A model generated the notes under the pieces. The model was given only the letters and a program-made list of their open reading frames with translations, was not told where the DNA came from and ran no database searches. 42,298 nucleotides of DNA from Moorena sp. SIO3H5 (GTDB lineage: Bacteria > Cyanobacteriota > Cyanobacteriia > Cyanobacteriales > Coleofasciculaceae): contig NZ_JAAHHS010000033.1 of NCBI RefSeq assembly GCF_010692395.1, positions 1 to 42,298 on the forward strand. The letters run 5' to 3'. The translations under genes and the position numbers were made by a program. Shown in pieces: positions 9,278-17,867 of the stretch. Numbering within the stretch: position 1 is the stretch's first letter; each line of letters opens with the position of its first letter.

Positions 9278-9877
9278 ATGAATCCAACTCGCCAACTAAT
9301 CCAAAACATTTTCAAATGGATAGTAGCCTCCGTCCTAATCCTGAGTCTGTTCGGATGTGCTGCCCTTCTAGACCAGTTAGGAATCGGGAATTACACTGTC
9401 AAACGGGTATCTGACGGGGATACCATTCTCGTCGCTGACAGGTTTGGCAAAGATGTCAAAGTTCGGTTTGCCTGTATAGACGCTCCAGAAATTGCCCATT
9501 CCAAAAAAGAGAAGCAAAGCCGCAAATTGGTAGACAAAAGTCAATTCAAATGGGGAAATAAAGCCAAGGAGCGACTTCAGGAACTGGTAAAACAAAGCGA
9601 TAATCAGGTAGTTTTGACTGTAACTGATACTGACCGCTATGGGCGCAGCGTCAGTGAAGTACGCTTAACCGATGGCACCTTTGTCCAGGAAGTCCTAGTA
9701 AAAGAAGGACTAGCACAGGTATATCGGCCTTATCTGAAAGATTGCCCCAGTGCGGAAATGGTCGATAGTGCTGAAGCCAATGCCAAACGATATCGGCGAG
9801 GGTTGTGGCGAGACCCTAAGTTTGTTCCAGCTTGGGAATATCGTAGTCTAGCAAAAACTAAATCATCCTCTTCCTGA
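9278..9877 (+). CDS. Thermonuclease-family (SNase) lipoprotein
   Basis: ATG at 9278 is preferred (199 aa); the frame is also open from TTG two codons earlier. The N-terminus is a hydrophobic signal ending in LSLFGC at Cys27, an imperfect lipobox, so membrane anchoring is possible. The rest is a staphylococcal nuclease-like domain: YTVKRVSDGDTILV (about 38-52), VRFACIDAPEIAHS (about 63-76), DTDRYGRSVSEVRL (about 113-126) and GLAQVYRPYLKDC. These hold the family's Ca-binding acids, catalytic Glu and the two Arg positions. The family cleaves DNA and RNA to 3'-phosphonucleotides with Ca2+. Outside the cytoplasm it probably scavenges nucleic acid. The C-terminus is a Lys/Ser tail. Confidence 0.86.
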   Translation: MNPTRQLIQNIFKWIVASVLILSLFGCAALLDQLGIGNYTVKRVSDGDTILVADRFGKDVKVRFACIDAPEIAHSKKEKQSRKLVDKSQFKWGNKAKERLQELVKQSDNQVVLTVTDTDRYGRSVSEVRLTDGTFVQEVLVKEGLAQVYRPYLKDCPSAEMVDSAEANAKRYRRGLWRDPKFVPAWEYRSLAKTKSSSS

Positions 9878-10036
9878 GTCGGAGAGTGTTTAGTCCTGTT
9901 AGTCTTTATTAGTAGTTAGCCAATAGCCAGTAAAGCTTCTATTGGTAGTTAACACTAACGAATGAGTAATTTGGTCATAAATGTTGCAAAATGTTAAGTA
10001 AGTCCAGACATTGATCAAAACTAAAATTTAAAACTG

Positions 10037-10684
10037 ATGGTACTCTTCGGATTTAAGAAAAAGCTTACCGTGCCTACTCCTGAGGAAGCCTTACCCGGAC
10101 GCTCAGAAGTCATGCCAGTACCCGAGCGTCACTACGTCAATGGCAATCCTCTCAAACCCCCTTATCCTGATGGATTGGAAATGGCGATGTTTGGCATGGG
10201 ATGTTTTTGGGGAGCAGAACGCCGATTCTGGCAACAAGAGGGAGTGTTCACTACCGCAGTAGGTTACGCTGCTGGAGTCACCCCTAACCCCACCTATCAA
10301 GAGGTCTGTACAGGCATGACCGGTCACAATGAAGTAGTGCTGGTGGTATTTGACCCAAAACTAATCAGTTACGAAGCACTCTTGAAAGTCTTCTGGGAAA
10401 GCCACAATCCTACCCAAGGCATGCGCCAAGGCAATGATACTGGTACTCAGTACCGTTCAGGAATTTATACTTATTCCGAAGACCAAAAGAAGCTAGCGGA
10501 AGCCTCACAAAACGCTTATCAGCAAGCTCTGAAGGCCGCCGGTCATGGTAATATCACCACAGAAATACTAGATGCTCCTGAGTTTTATTACGCGGAGGGC
10601 TATCACCAACAGTACCTGGCTAAAAATCCTAATGGGTATTGTGGTTTAGGTGGCACAAATGTGAATTGCCCTGCAATTTCATAA
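10037..10684 (+). CDS. msrA: Peptide methionine-S-sulfoxide reductase
   Basis: The protein is 215 residues. The MsrA signature [13 protein letters not shown] places the catalytic cysteine at Cys56. [28 protein letters not shown] and [11 protein letters not shown] follow in family order. The C-terminal NVNCP cysteine is a likely recycling partner, together with the Cys of GYCGLGG. MsrA reduces the S epimer of methionine sulfoxide in proteins using thioredoxin, repairing oxidative damage. The first 45 residues ([19 protein letters not shown]) are the N-terminal extension common in cyanobacterial and plant MsrA. It is monocistronic as far as can be seen. Confidence 0.96.
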   Translation: MVLFGFKKKLTVPTPEEALPGRSEVMPVPERHYVNGNPLKPPYPDGLEMAMFGMGCFWGAERRFWQQEGVFTTAVGYAAGVTPNPTYQEVCTGMTGHNEVVLVVFDPKLISYEALLKVFWESHNPTQGMRQGNDTGTQYRSGIYTYSEDQKKLAEASQNAYQQALKAAGHGNITTEILDAPEFYYAEGYHQQYLAKNPNGYCGLGGTNVNCPAIS

Positions 10685-10710
10685 GTCATCACTTTTGTAG
10701 TAAACACTCA

Positions 10711-10773
10711 TTAGTCATTGGTCATTTGTAACTACCAACAGACTTTGGTGGATTACAAATGACTAATGACTAA
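10711..10773 (+). terminator. Long hairpin after msrA
   Basis: Two 21-base arms at 10711-10731 and 10753-10773 are inverted copies with one mismatch (TTAGTCATTGG... against ...CTAATGACTAA). The loop can add a short CCA/TGG stem. There is no T-run, so it may be a dispersed repeat that also acts as an end signal. Confidence 0.5.
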
Positions 10774-10848
10774 ATGCAGCAATTCAGTTTTCTGAGGCTA
10801 ACTGATGCAGCAGCGATGGGGATTGGGGACTGTATGAGGAACAACAAA

Positions 10849-12525
10849 ATGAATCAAAAGCTTAAAACTTTGATGATAAGTTTTATAGTCGGTTTAGGAT
10901 TAATCATTATTCCTATTTTACTATCCCCTTTCCTGTTTAATGATCCAGTTTCAGCGTCATCTGCCCAGGAAAATATTGAACGAGTAGAACTAAGAGATAA
11001 TCTTGGGAATTATCATTATCCTATTTCCACTACCTCAGACTTAGCTCAAAAGTATTTTGATCAAGGTTTAATCCTTACCTACGGTTTTAATCATGCTGAA
11101 GCTGCTCGTGCTTTTAAAGAAGCAAGTAGGCTAGATCCTAATTGTGCCATGTGCTATTGGGGATTAGCTTATGTTCAAGGACCAAATATCAATGCACCCA
11201 TGGCAGATGAACAAGTAGCAGAAGCTTGGCAAGCAATTCAACAAGCGATCGCACTAAGTAACAAGGCATCTCCAAAGGAACAGGCTTATATTAAAGCTTT
11301 AGCACAGCGTTATTCAGAACAACCAATGGCAGATCGTTCCTCCCTTGATCTAGCTTATGGTCAAGCAATGAAGCAGGTTGTTCAAGATTATCCTGATGAT
11401 TTAGATATCGCAACTCTATACGCAGAATCCCTAATGGATACCATGCCTTGGGACTACTGGCAGGATAATGGGGAACTCAAACCAGAAGCCAAGCCAATTT
11501 TAGCAACATTAGAATCAGTCTTAGAAAGAAATCCTAAGCATCCCGGAGCTACTCACTTCTATATCCATGCCACTGAGAAAGAACAACCCAAATTAGCCAT
11601 AGAAGCTGCTGATAATCTCCGCAATCTCGTTCCCGCTTCAGGACACTTAGTCCATATGCCCTCTCACATCTATATTCGAGTGGGACGTTACCAAGATGCT
11701 GTTATTGCTAATCAAAAAGGAGTGATGGCGGATCGTAACTATCTGGCATCCCCCCATCCTCAAAGTATTTATAGTATTGCTTATGTTCCTCATAACTACC
11801 ATTTCCTTTGGTTTGCAGCGGTAATGAGTGGACAAAGTGAAATAGCAATGGAAGCAGCACAACAAACAGCAGCAGTTGATCCAAGTATGATGGCTAATCC
11901 AGCTTTATCTGGTAAAATTCAACATTTTTCTGTTGTTCCACTTTATACGGAAGTGCGTTTTGGAAAATGGGATAAAATTCTAGAGACACCTGCACCAAAA
12001 ACTGATCTGAAATATGCTACGGGTGTTTGGCATTATGCTAGAGGTATGGCTTTAACCTCTCAAGGTCAGAAACAAGAAGCTAATCAAGAATTAGCTAAAT
12101 TACAAGGTTTAGTTGCTGATCCTGATTTAGAAGAACTTAAAATATCGAGTTTGAATTCTACTCCTAGTGTTCTTAAAATTGCCCTTGAAGTCTTAACCGG
12201 TTCAATTGCTACTCTTGAGCAAGATTACACGACAGCAACTAGTCACTTAAAAAATGCGATCGCACTAGAAGATAAGCTGGTTTATAATGAACCACCAGAT
12301 TGGTATTCTCCTACCCGTAATTTGCTAGGCACAATCCTGCTCCAAGGGAATCAGCCAGAGCAAGCAGAGCAAGCGTTTCGTGATGATTTAGATATTTATC
12401 CCGAAAATGGTTGGTCATTACATGGTTTAGCACAAAGTTTGCAAGCACAAGGAAAAACAGCAGAAGCAGAAACTATAAAACAGCAATATCAACAAGCGTG
12501 GCAATATGCTGATATAGCTTTATAA
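10849..12525 (+). CDS. Exported TPR-repeat protein
   Basis: I chose ATG at 10849 (558 aa). GAGGA at 10836-10840 lies eight bases upstream, and the resulting N-terminus is a signal peptide or anchor (KLKTLMISFIVGLGLIIIPILLSPFLF). The frame also extends to 10774. The mature part begins with a segment seen in many cyanobacterial and proteobacterial homologues (AQKYFDQGLILTYGFNHAEAARAFKEASRLDPNCAMCYWGLAY). Further TPR-like helix pairs follow near residues 190-270, and a typical TPR pair lies close to the end (QAEQAFRDDLDIYPENGWSLHGLAQSL). A conserved HATEKEQP / HMPSHIYIRVG core lies in the middle. It is probably a periplasmic scaffold; no enzymatic function can be assigned. Confidence 0.82.
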   Translation: MNQKLKTLMISFIVGLGLIIIPILLSPFLFNDPVSASSAQENIERVELRDNLGNYHYPISTTSDLAQKYFDQGLILTYGFNHAEAARAFKEASRLDPNCAMCYWGLAYVQGPNINAPMADEQVAEAWQAIQQAIALSNKASPKEQAYIKALAQRYSEQPMADRSSLDLAYGQAMKQVVQDYPDDLDIATLYAESLMDTMPWDYWQDNGELKPEAKPILATLESVLERNPKHPGATHFYIHATEKEQPKLAIEAADNLRNLVPASGHLVHMPSHIYIRVGRYQDAVIANQKGVMADRNYLASPHPQSIYSIAYVPHNYHFLWFAAVMSGQSEIAMEAAQQTAAVDPSMMANPALSGKIQHFSVVPLYTEVRFGKWDKILETPAPKTDLKYATGVWHYARGMALTSQGQKQEANQELAKLQGLVADPDLEELKISSLNSTPSVLKIALEVLTGSIATLEQDYTTATSHLKNAIALEDKLVYNEPPDWYSPTRNLLGTILLQGNQPEQAEQAFRDDLDIYPENGWSLHGLAQSLQAQGKTAEAETIKQQYQQAWQYADIAL

Positions 12526-12541
12526 CCTCAGTTCTATTGCG

Positions 12542-13033
12542 TCAACTAGAAAACTTCTCTAATACATCCTTTAGCGCTGGTGGTAATTTGCGCATAATCT
12601 TACCCTGCTCTCGGTCAACGGGTACTAGAGTCACACGACCGGTTAAGTAAAGTTCTGTCCCATCATGGGATTGAATTCGATAACTCCAGTTCATACGGAC
12701 ATCTTTCATTTCGGCAATAGCTGTCTTGACAACTGCCGCTGTGCCCATTTGCATTGCCCGGTGATAGCGTACAGAAAGTTCTACTACCGGTAAATCACAT
12801 CCTAGCCTGACGAGATCACTATAATCCATACCCATCAAGCGTAAGTACTCCACCCTCGCTTCTTCCATCCAGCGAAGGTAGGTACCATGCCAGACTATAC
12901 CAGCATAGTCAGTGTGGTGGGGATGGACTCGCACTGGATAGTCAAACCATTTTTTTTTGCTGGCGATTAGCTCATCGCTTGGCATGGTATTGTCTAGCTG
13001 TTCTTGAGCTGAGGTTTGGGATGTTTCTGACAT
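12542..13033 (-). CDS. Hotdog-fold acyl-CoA thioesterase (YbgC/4HBT type)
   Basis: The protein is 163 residues. The thioesterase signature HHTDYAGIVWHGTYLRWMEEARVEYL (about 38-63) contains the catalytic Asp of the 4-hydroxybenzoyl-CoA thioesterase family. It is followed by the usual core LPVVELSVRYHRAMQMGTAAVV and a final strand ELYLTGRVTLVPVD. The family hydrolyses acyl-CoA thioesters. Cyanobacterial relatives include the DHNA-CoA thioesterase of phylloquinone synthesis, but sequence alone does not separate that activity from a general one. The N-terminal 25 residues are polar and probably disordered. It is convergent with the TPR gene, with a 16-bp gap. Confidence 0.85.
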   Translation of the reverse strand: MSETSQTSAQEQLDNTMPSDELIASKKKWFDYPVRVHPHHTDYAGIVWHGTYLRWMEEARVEYLRLMGMDYSDLVRLGCDLPVVELSVRYHRAMQMGTAAVVKTAIAEMKDVRMNWSYRIQSHDGTELYLTGRVTLVPVDREQGKIMRKLPPALKDVLEKFSS

Positions 13034-13049
13034 GGTTCAACTTAGTAGT

Positions 13050-13081
13050 CCCAACCCTTGAGCGCAAGCAGAAGGGGTGGG
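13050..13081 (-). terminator. Hairpin downstream of paralogue 1
   Basis: CCCAACCCTT (13050-13059) and AAGGGGTGGG (13072-13081) form a 10-bp stem with one mismatch and a 12-base loop. Related hairpins lie at the same place behind the other three paralogues. Confidence 0.6.
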
Positions 13082-13092
13082 TTTTCATTCAC

Positions 13093-13182
13093 AGGACTTA
13101 CGCACAGAATCCATGGGTAGGGTGGGCAAAACCTTGCCCACCCTACAGGTAGCTTTAAATTGAGGGATTTGCGTAAATCCTA
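13093..13182. mobile_element. 90-bp MITE-like insertion behind paralogue 1
   Basis: The ends are AGGACTTACGCA (13093-13104) and TGCGTAAATCCT (13170-13181), inverted with one mismatch. The centre is a 13-bp perfect hairpin, GTAGGGTGGGCAA (13117-13129) and TTGCCCACCCTAC (13134-13146). ATTCAC flanks it at 13087-13092 and 13183-13188, consistent with a target duplication. Comparison with the other units shows that it interrupts the spacer between hairpin and gene end. A matching TGCGTAAGTCCT end also occurs at 41314-41325. Confidence 0.65.
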
Positions 13183-13223
13183 ATTCACTCTAATTACAAA
13201 ATTAAAGCTACCTGCTGACTATC

Positions 13224-14564
13224 CTAAACGTAGAAGGAGAAGTCGATATCTGGAACCGAAGGAGTGATACCTAAGATATTCTCCTCACTCACTGAGTTAT
13301 TCTCGATAATCCACAGGCCATTCTGTCCTTGAGAATTACGGAAGAAGAAATCATCAATACCATCTCGGTTAGCGTCATAGGCACCACGGAATTCCCAAGG
13401 ACCATCTGCTGGTCGGGAAGTGATCAGTACTGCCTCCTGGTAAACAGTACCATCGAGCCTCCAGTAGGCAAACTGTTCGGTAGTCATATTTTCCCAGATA
13501 GCATCTGCGTCACCATCGCCATCCATGTCTCCAGCCGCAACTAACCGCCAGGAACTTAATGGTGATTCTATCATTTGTTCACCATTGCTATCCGTAATAA
13601 AGGTAGCATTCTGAAACCCGGTTTCATCTATCTCCCAAACAGCAATTTCTCCGCTGGATGTGTTGTACCAGAAGATTTCTTCTGCACCACCACCGTTAAC
13701 ATCTCCCGTGCCACGGATTTCCCAGCTGAGGTCTGATCCTGGTTGACCTGCTGGTGCCTGAGTAGTGATTGCATCCTGGAACTCGGAGCGTTCCATGTTC
13801 CAAACCGCAATACCGCCAGTCACCGTATCACGCCACAGAGGATTCCTGATACCATCACCTAAATCTATAACACCACTGGCTTTCAATCCATCGTTCTCTA
13901 GTACCGACACCTCCTGACCACTTTGATCGGTAATAAACGCTGTCGTCTCGACGCTAGTGCCCTGGCCATTTAGAGTCCACAAAGCAACTTGTCCATTGAC
14001 AGGATTATGCCAGAACAGATCCACACTGGGGATTCGGGTAATTTCAATGGCATCGAGTCGCCCTCGCTCGAAAGTTCCGTCACCATTTTCGTCGGTAAAG
14101 TTACCATTGCTATTTGCTAGTACCGAGATTTGTATTACATCATCTGGAGCAAGGTCTATGTTTTGAAAAATGGCATTTGGATTAGCCTCAGCACTTAAAG
14201 TGCCACTGGAATTGCCACCGCTAAGAGGGACATAATTTCTTGGCTCAGCTGTTGGCTCAGGTCTATTAGCAAGTAAGTTTAGATCATAAACATATGTACC
14301 AACTACCTGTCCGTTGACACTAAATGTCAGGGGAGAGTCCCCATCTTCTTCGTCAAAGTAGGCAATACTAATATCGTACTTACCAGCCGGTCCATCCTGT
14401 GCTGTCCATGTAAATGTCAGCAAACCGGGAACTGGAACCGGGTTATCAAAGTCTATGATCTCGACGGCTCGACCCCCTGAAGCAACGAGATCAATATTGT
14501 TGAAACCGGTTATTCCGTAGTTTTCTCGCGTTACGCGATCGCCTTCTGCTTCAATAAGAACCAT
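13224..14564 (-). CDS. Paralogue 1: CBM6/35-like domain plus five-blade FG-GAP/VCBS-like protein
   Basis: I start at ATG 14564 (446 aa); the frame continues six codons to a TTG at 14582. There is no signal peptide: the protein opens with MVLIEAE. About 5-175 resembles a carbohydrate-binding module of the CBM6/CBM35 type: initial EAE, AGKYDISIAYFDEEDGDSPL, FSVNGQVVGTYV, and closing GRLDAIEIT. About 180-430 holds five repeats of roughly 48 residues, each containing a (F/L/I)W.(N/D)...G.(I/V)A.W core. Several have DxDxDG-like calcium sites, for example GDMDGDGDADAIW and AYDANRDGIDDFFF. The protein ends DIDFSFYV. Five blades suggest a closed beta-propeller. It is probably a secreted or surface carbohydrate-binding protein, an inference from its domains. 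It is one of four tandem copies. Confidence 0.8.
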   Translation of the reverse strand: MVLIEAEGDRVTRENYGITGFNNIDLVASGGRAVEIIDFDNPVPVPGLLTFTWTAQDGPAGKYDISIAYFDEEDGDSPLTFSVNGQVVGTYVYDLNLLANRPEPTAEPRNYVPLSGGNSSGTLSAEANPNAIFQNIDLAPDDVIQISVLANSNGNFTDENGDGTFERGRLDAIEITRIPSVDLFWHNPVNGQVALWTLNGQGTSVETTAFITDQSGQEVSVLENDGLKASGVIDLGDGIRNPLWRDTVTGGIAVWNMERSEFQDAITTQAPAGQPGSDLSWEIRGTGDVNGGGAEEIFWYNTSSGEIAVWEIDETGFQNATFITDSNGEQMIESPLSSWRLVAAGDMDGDGDADAIWENMTTEQFAYWRLDGTVYQEAVLITSRPADGPWEFRGAYDANRDGIDDFFFRNSQGQNGLWIIENNSVSEENILGITPSVPDIDFSFYV

Positions 14565-15196
14565 AAGATAGTTTTTTCCCAAAAGTTATCTGTGTTTACA
14601 GTGGTTGGCTTTTCTTTTCCGTCCTGATGCACCAAAAAATTTTTAATTACTCCATCCCAACTCAGTCCCAACTCACTAATTGACGGGATGTGTAACTTAC
14701 AACACGGACATTACTCAAGCTCCCTGCCATGAAATGGCACAAGAGTCTGTAAACTTTGTCTGTGTCTGTGAACTTTTGGGGAAAATTTAATCATGCTTAT
14801 CGATGTATCTAGGGTACAATACCTTTCTAGATACCTATTTATAGATACATCGATAAGGGTAAAACACCCCCTTTAATAGTTCAAAGATGCCCTGCTCAAA
14901 TTTATCGAGTCAAACTGGATAAATTGTTTGAAGCCTTTTCTATAGTTTTCCTGGCTAACGATACCCTGATAAAATTCCACCCCTAAGAGATGACTTAGTC
15001 ACAAAAATAGTTTTATTCCAGGCTTCATGTTTTTTTTGGTGTTTTGACTGAAAGAAAATCCTACCATTAGTATAAATGCCATAAAAATCCGTAAATGTCA
15101 CTATCAAAATAGGGATTTTTATAAAAATTAATGAAATTTTTATGAAATTTTTACTGACTTGGTACTGAGTAAAAACTAAATATTATATAACATCAA
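14565..15196 (-). promoter_or_regulatory. Conserved ~630-nt leader of paralogue 1
   Basis: This upstream block is closely matched upstream of paralogues 2 and 4. Reading toward the gene, it begins with a 16-mer TTGATGTTATATAATA (15181-15196) that is identical in all three, a candidate promoter. Next come an AT-rich stretch, a short TTATCC/GGATAA-type inverted repeat (about 14906-14926), the large inverted repeat at 14796-14857, and TAACTTTTGGGA just before the start. Conservation of more than 600 noncoding bases implies a long regulated 5' UTR or simply recent duplication. Confidence 0.55.
14796..14857. repeat. 16-bp inverted repeat with alternative inner pairing (unit 1)
   Basis: CTTATCGATGTATCTA (14796-14811) pairs perfectly with TAGATACATCGATAAG (14842-14857). 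A second TAGATAC at about 14829-14835 can instead pair with GTATCTA of the left arm. The two hairpins exclude each other. The same arrangement is kept in units 2 and 4. Confidence 0.8.
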
Positions 15197-15569
15197 GTCA
15201 GCTAATAATTATAAATGAGTAATTTTTCCCTGCCTCAGGGTAGTTAGTGGGTAAGCTATCACCTATCGCCTATCAGCTAATGCGCTACAGATTGTGCTAC
15301 TTGAGGTGCTTTTGAATAAAAGAGGTAAGCAAAAGTTTAATCTTTTTTGGATCACAGCGTCGAAGCCTGTGCCACAACTAGAAGCCTGTGCCACAAAGCA
15401 CCTAAAATACCGTGGCCATAGGCTAAAAACATTTATCCAGACTTTCAATTTTCATCATTAATCTATCAATATTATTAAATTATCCCTTTTGTCCATTGCC
15501 CACGCTACGGGAACGGCGGACGCTACTGACACCTGGTAATATTAGACTCAGATTGAAGTGAACAATCAA
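15197..15569. other. Spacer between units 1 and 2
   Basis: No gene was recognised. It holds fragments of dispersed repeats: GCTATCACCTATCGCC, TGCGCTACNNNNTGTGCTACTTGAGGTGC-like text, a direct repeat of GAAGCCTGTGCCACAA (about 15362-15394), and a CACGCTACGGGAACGG motif near 15502. The block from about 15520 on matches the segment preceding the hairpins of units 3 and 4. Confidence 0.5.
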
Positions 15570-15601
15570 CCCACCCCTTGAGCCTAAGCAGAAGGAGTGG
15601 G
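15570..15601 (-). terminator. Hairpin downstream of paralogue 2
   Basis: CCCACCCCTT (15570-15579) and AAGGAGTGGG (15592-15601) form a stem with one mismatch and a 12-base loop, matching the hairpins behind the other copies. Confidence 0.6.
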
Positions 15602-15648
15602 CTGCTTGTTCACTTTAATTACAAAATTAAAGCTAGCTGCTGACTATC

Positions 15649-17091
15649 CTAGACGTAGAAGGAGAAGTTAGTATCTTCGAACGTATCCATGAGGACAATA
15701 TCCTCAAGGAAAATATTACCATTCAGTGGGTTTTCGTCGATCATCCACATGCCAGTCTGTCCATCTCCGGAAAGGAAGTAGAAATCATTAACACCATCTC
15801 CGTAAGTGTCATAGGCACCACGGAATTCCCAATCATCGTTTCCTGGAACTAAATCGAACTCCTCTGACTTCTGGAAAACAGTACCCTCAAGCTCCCAGTA
15901 GCCAAACGTTTTATCCTGCTTATGTTCCCAAATAGCATCTGCGTCACCATCGTTATCCATGTCTCCAGCCGCAACTAACTTCCAGTCACTGTCAGGTGCT
16001 TTCATCATGTTTTCACCATTGGTGTTGGTAATATTTTGAGAATTCTGAAGCCCGTTTTCATCTATCTCCCAAACACCAATGTCTCCTGTGGATGTGTTGT
16101 ACCAGAAAATTTCTTCTGCACCATCACCGTTAACATCTCCGGTGCCACGGATTTCCCAATCTAATTTTGGGCCACCTGGTAGTGAGTCAATAATTATTTC
16201 CTTCTCGAACTCAGAGCCTTTCATCTTCCAAACCGAAACAGCACCGGTTACGTTATCACGCCACAGAGGACTCCTGTTACCATCGCCTAAATCTATAACA
16301 CCATAGGCTTTCAATCCAGCGTTGTCTGGTACCAACTTCTCCGGACTATCTTTAATGAAGTGTTGATCTTTCATTAATTTGGTCGGCTTCTCGTTAGTGT
16401 CTTGCTCAGTTAGAGTCCAAAACTCAACTGTTTCATTTTCTGCACTTTCAGAATTATGCCAGAACAGATCCACACTGGGGGCTCGGGTAAATTCAATCTC
16501 ATCAATTCGCCCTAGCTCGAAAGTTCTTACATCCTCCTGGTTCGGGGGAAATTGACCATTGCTACTTGCCAGTGCCGAAATTTCGATTTGATCCCCTGGA
16601 GCAAGGTCTATGTTCTTAAAAATGGGATTTGGATTATCCTCATCACTTAAAGTGTCAGCTGAATTGTCACCCTCCAGAGGGACATAAGTCTTTGCCTCAG
16701 CTGTTGGCCGTACTGTATTATTACCAATTAAGTTTAGATCATAAACATAGGTACCAACTTCCTGTCCGTTGACTTTAAATGTCAGTTCAGATTCCCCATC
16801 CGCTTCGTCAAAGTAGGCAATACTAATATCGTACTTACCAAGCGGTCCATACTCTTTTTTCCAATCAAAGGTAAGCACACCTTCTGGAGGATCCTCCGTT
16901 CCATTAATAACGTCGTCAATGTTGTTAATGCCACTAATGTCTATTTTGACACCTTGTTTTTTGACAACTTCACCGTTTATAAGAACATCAATACCTCCTG
17001 TTTTATTCTCAAAAATGTATCTTTTTTGATCTTTATTTGGATCGTTTAAAATTTCTTGTAAAATGTCCTCTGCTTGAAGAATATTACCCAT
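15649..17091 (-). CDS. Paralogue 2: CBM-like plus five-blade FG-GAP/VCBS-like protein, divergent N-terminus
   Basis: From ATG 17091 it has 480 residues, with a TTG six codons upstream. It is the most divergent copy. The opening EAE motif is reduced to QAED, and about 35 extra residues (ILNDPNKDQKRYIFENKTGG and following) precede the common CBM-like core GKYDISIAYFDEADGESELT. Five W-rich blades follow, with calcium-site-like GTGDVNGDGAEEIFW, GDMDNDGDADAIW and AYDTYGDGVNDFYF. The middle blade has kept a canonical NGDG where copies 1 and 3 have NGGG. It is richer in Lys and Glu than its sisters. The C-terminus is EDTNFSFYV. No signal peptide is visible. The role is inferred as for copy 1. The N-terminal insertion suggests altered ligand specificity. 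Confidence 0.78.
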   Translation of the reverse strand: MGNILQAEDILQEILNDPNKDQKRYIFENKTGGIDVLINGEVVKKQGVKIDISGINNIDDVINGTEDPPEGVLTFDWKKEYGPLGKYDISIAYFDEADGESELTFKVNGQEVGTYVYDLNLIGNNTVRPTAEAKTYVPLEGDNSADTLSDEDNPNPIFKNIDLAPGDQIEISALASSNGQFPPNQEDVRTFELGRIDEIEFTRAPSVDLFWHNSESAENETVEFWTLTEQDTNEKPTKLMKDQHFIKDSPEKLVPDNAGLKAYGVIDLGDGNRSPLWRDNVTGAVSVWKMKGSEFEKEIIIDSLPGGPKLDWEIRGTGDVNGDGAEEIFWYNTSTGDIGVWEIDENGLQNSQNITNTNGENMMKAPDSDWKLVAAGDMDNDGDADAIWEHKQDKTFGYWELEGTVFQKSEEFDLVPGNDDWEFRGAYDTYGDGVNDFYFLSGDGQTGMWMIDENPLNGNIFLEDIVLMDTFEDTNFSFYV

Positions 17092-17716
17092 AAGATAGTT
17101 TTGTCCCAAAAGTTATTTGTGTTTACAGTGGTTGGCTTTTTTTTCCGTGCTGATGCACCAAAAAATTTCTAATGACTCCATCCCAATTCAGTCCAAAATT
17201 AGTAAGTTACGGGATGTGTAACTTACTACACTGGCATTACTTAAAGTCCCTGCCATGAGATGGAATAAGAGTCTGTGAAATTTGTCTGTGAACTTTTGGG
17301 GAAAATTTAATCATGCTTATCGATGTATCTAGAGTAAAGTCCCTTTATAGATACGTACTTCTAGATATATCGATAAGGGTAAAACACCCCTTTTAATAGT
17401 TCAAAGATGCCCTGATCAAACTTATCCAGTTTCACTGGATAAATTTTTTGAAGCCTTTTATAGAGTTTTCCTCGCTAACGATACCCTGATAAAATTTCAT
17501 CCCTAGATGACCTAGTCAAAAAACTAGTTTGGTTTTAGGCTTCCTATTTTTTTTTTTGCGTTTTGACTTCAAAAAAAATCCTACCATTAGTATAAATGAC
17601 ATAAAAATCCGTAAATGTCACTATCAAATTAGCGCTTTTCATCAGAACTTCATAAAAGTTCATGGAATTTTTACTGAGTTGGTACTGATAACAAACTCAT
17701 TATTATATAACATCAA
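17092..17716 (-). promoter_or_regulatory. Conserved ~625-nt leader of paralogue 2
   Basis: It has the same order of elements as the unit 1 leader: TTGATGTTATATAATA at 17701-17716, a perfect TTATCCAGT / ACTGGATAA hairpin near 17424-17444, and the large inverted repeat at 17316-17377. GTTACGGGATGTGTAAC at about 17207-17223 is the counterpart of the inverted core in unit 3. Confidence 0.55.
17316..17377. repeat. 16-bp inverted repeat with alternative inner pairing (unit 2)
   Basis: The arms at 17316-17331 and 17362-17377 pair with one exception: G17325 faces T17368, which is G-U if transcribed from the plus strand and C-A from the minus. An inner TAGATAC (about 17348-17354) can again compete for the left arm. 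Confidence 0.75.
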
Positions 17717-17832
17717 TTCACCTAAGAATATAGGCTGAATGCTTACGTTAGGGTTTATACCAAATCCAGGTTAAATAATTCCCTATTTCATTAAGTCCCT
17801 ATTTGATTAAGTCATTGAGGTATTGAGCCAAG

Positions 17833-17866
17833 TTTTTGCCCCATTCAATTTACTGTGGGGCAAAAA
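17833..17866. repeat. TTTTTGCCCC / GGGGCAAAAA hairpin
   Basis: The perfect 10-bp arms are 17833-17842 and 17857-17866. The same hairpin recurs at 20292-20325, and with one mismatch at 22791-22824, each time at the upstream edge of a unit. In this copy the right arm is the insertion site of the 329-bp MITE. Confidence 0.7.
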
Positions 17867-17867
17867 G

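Noticed and set aside
17529..17738. 69-codon plus-strand frame in the leader of paralogue 2
   Set aside because: It is not kept in the equivalent positions of units 1 and 4, so the leader conservation is not explained by a small protein on this strand.
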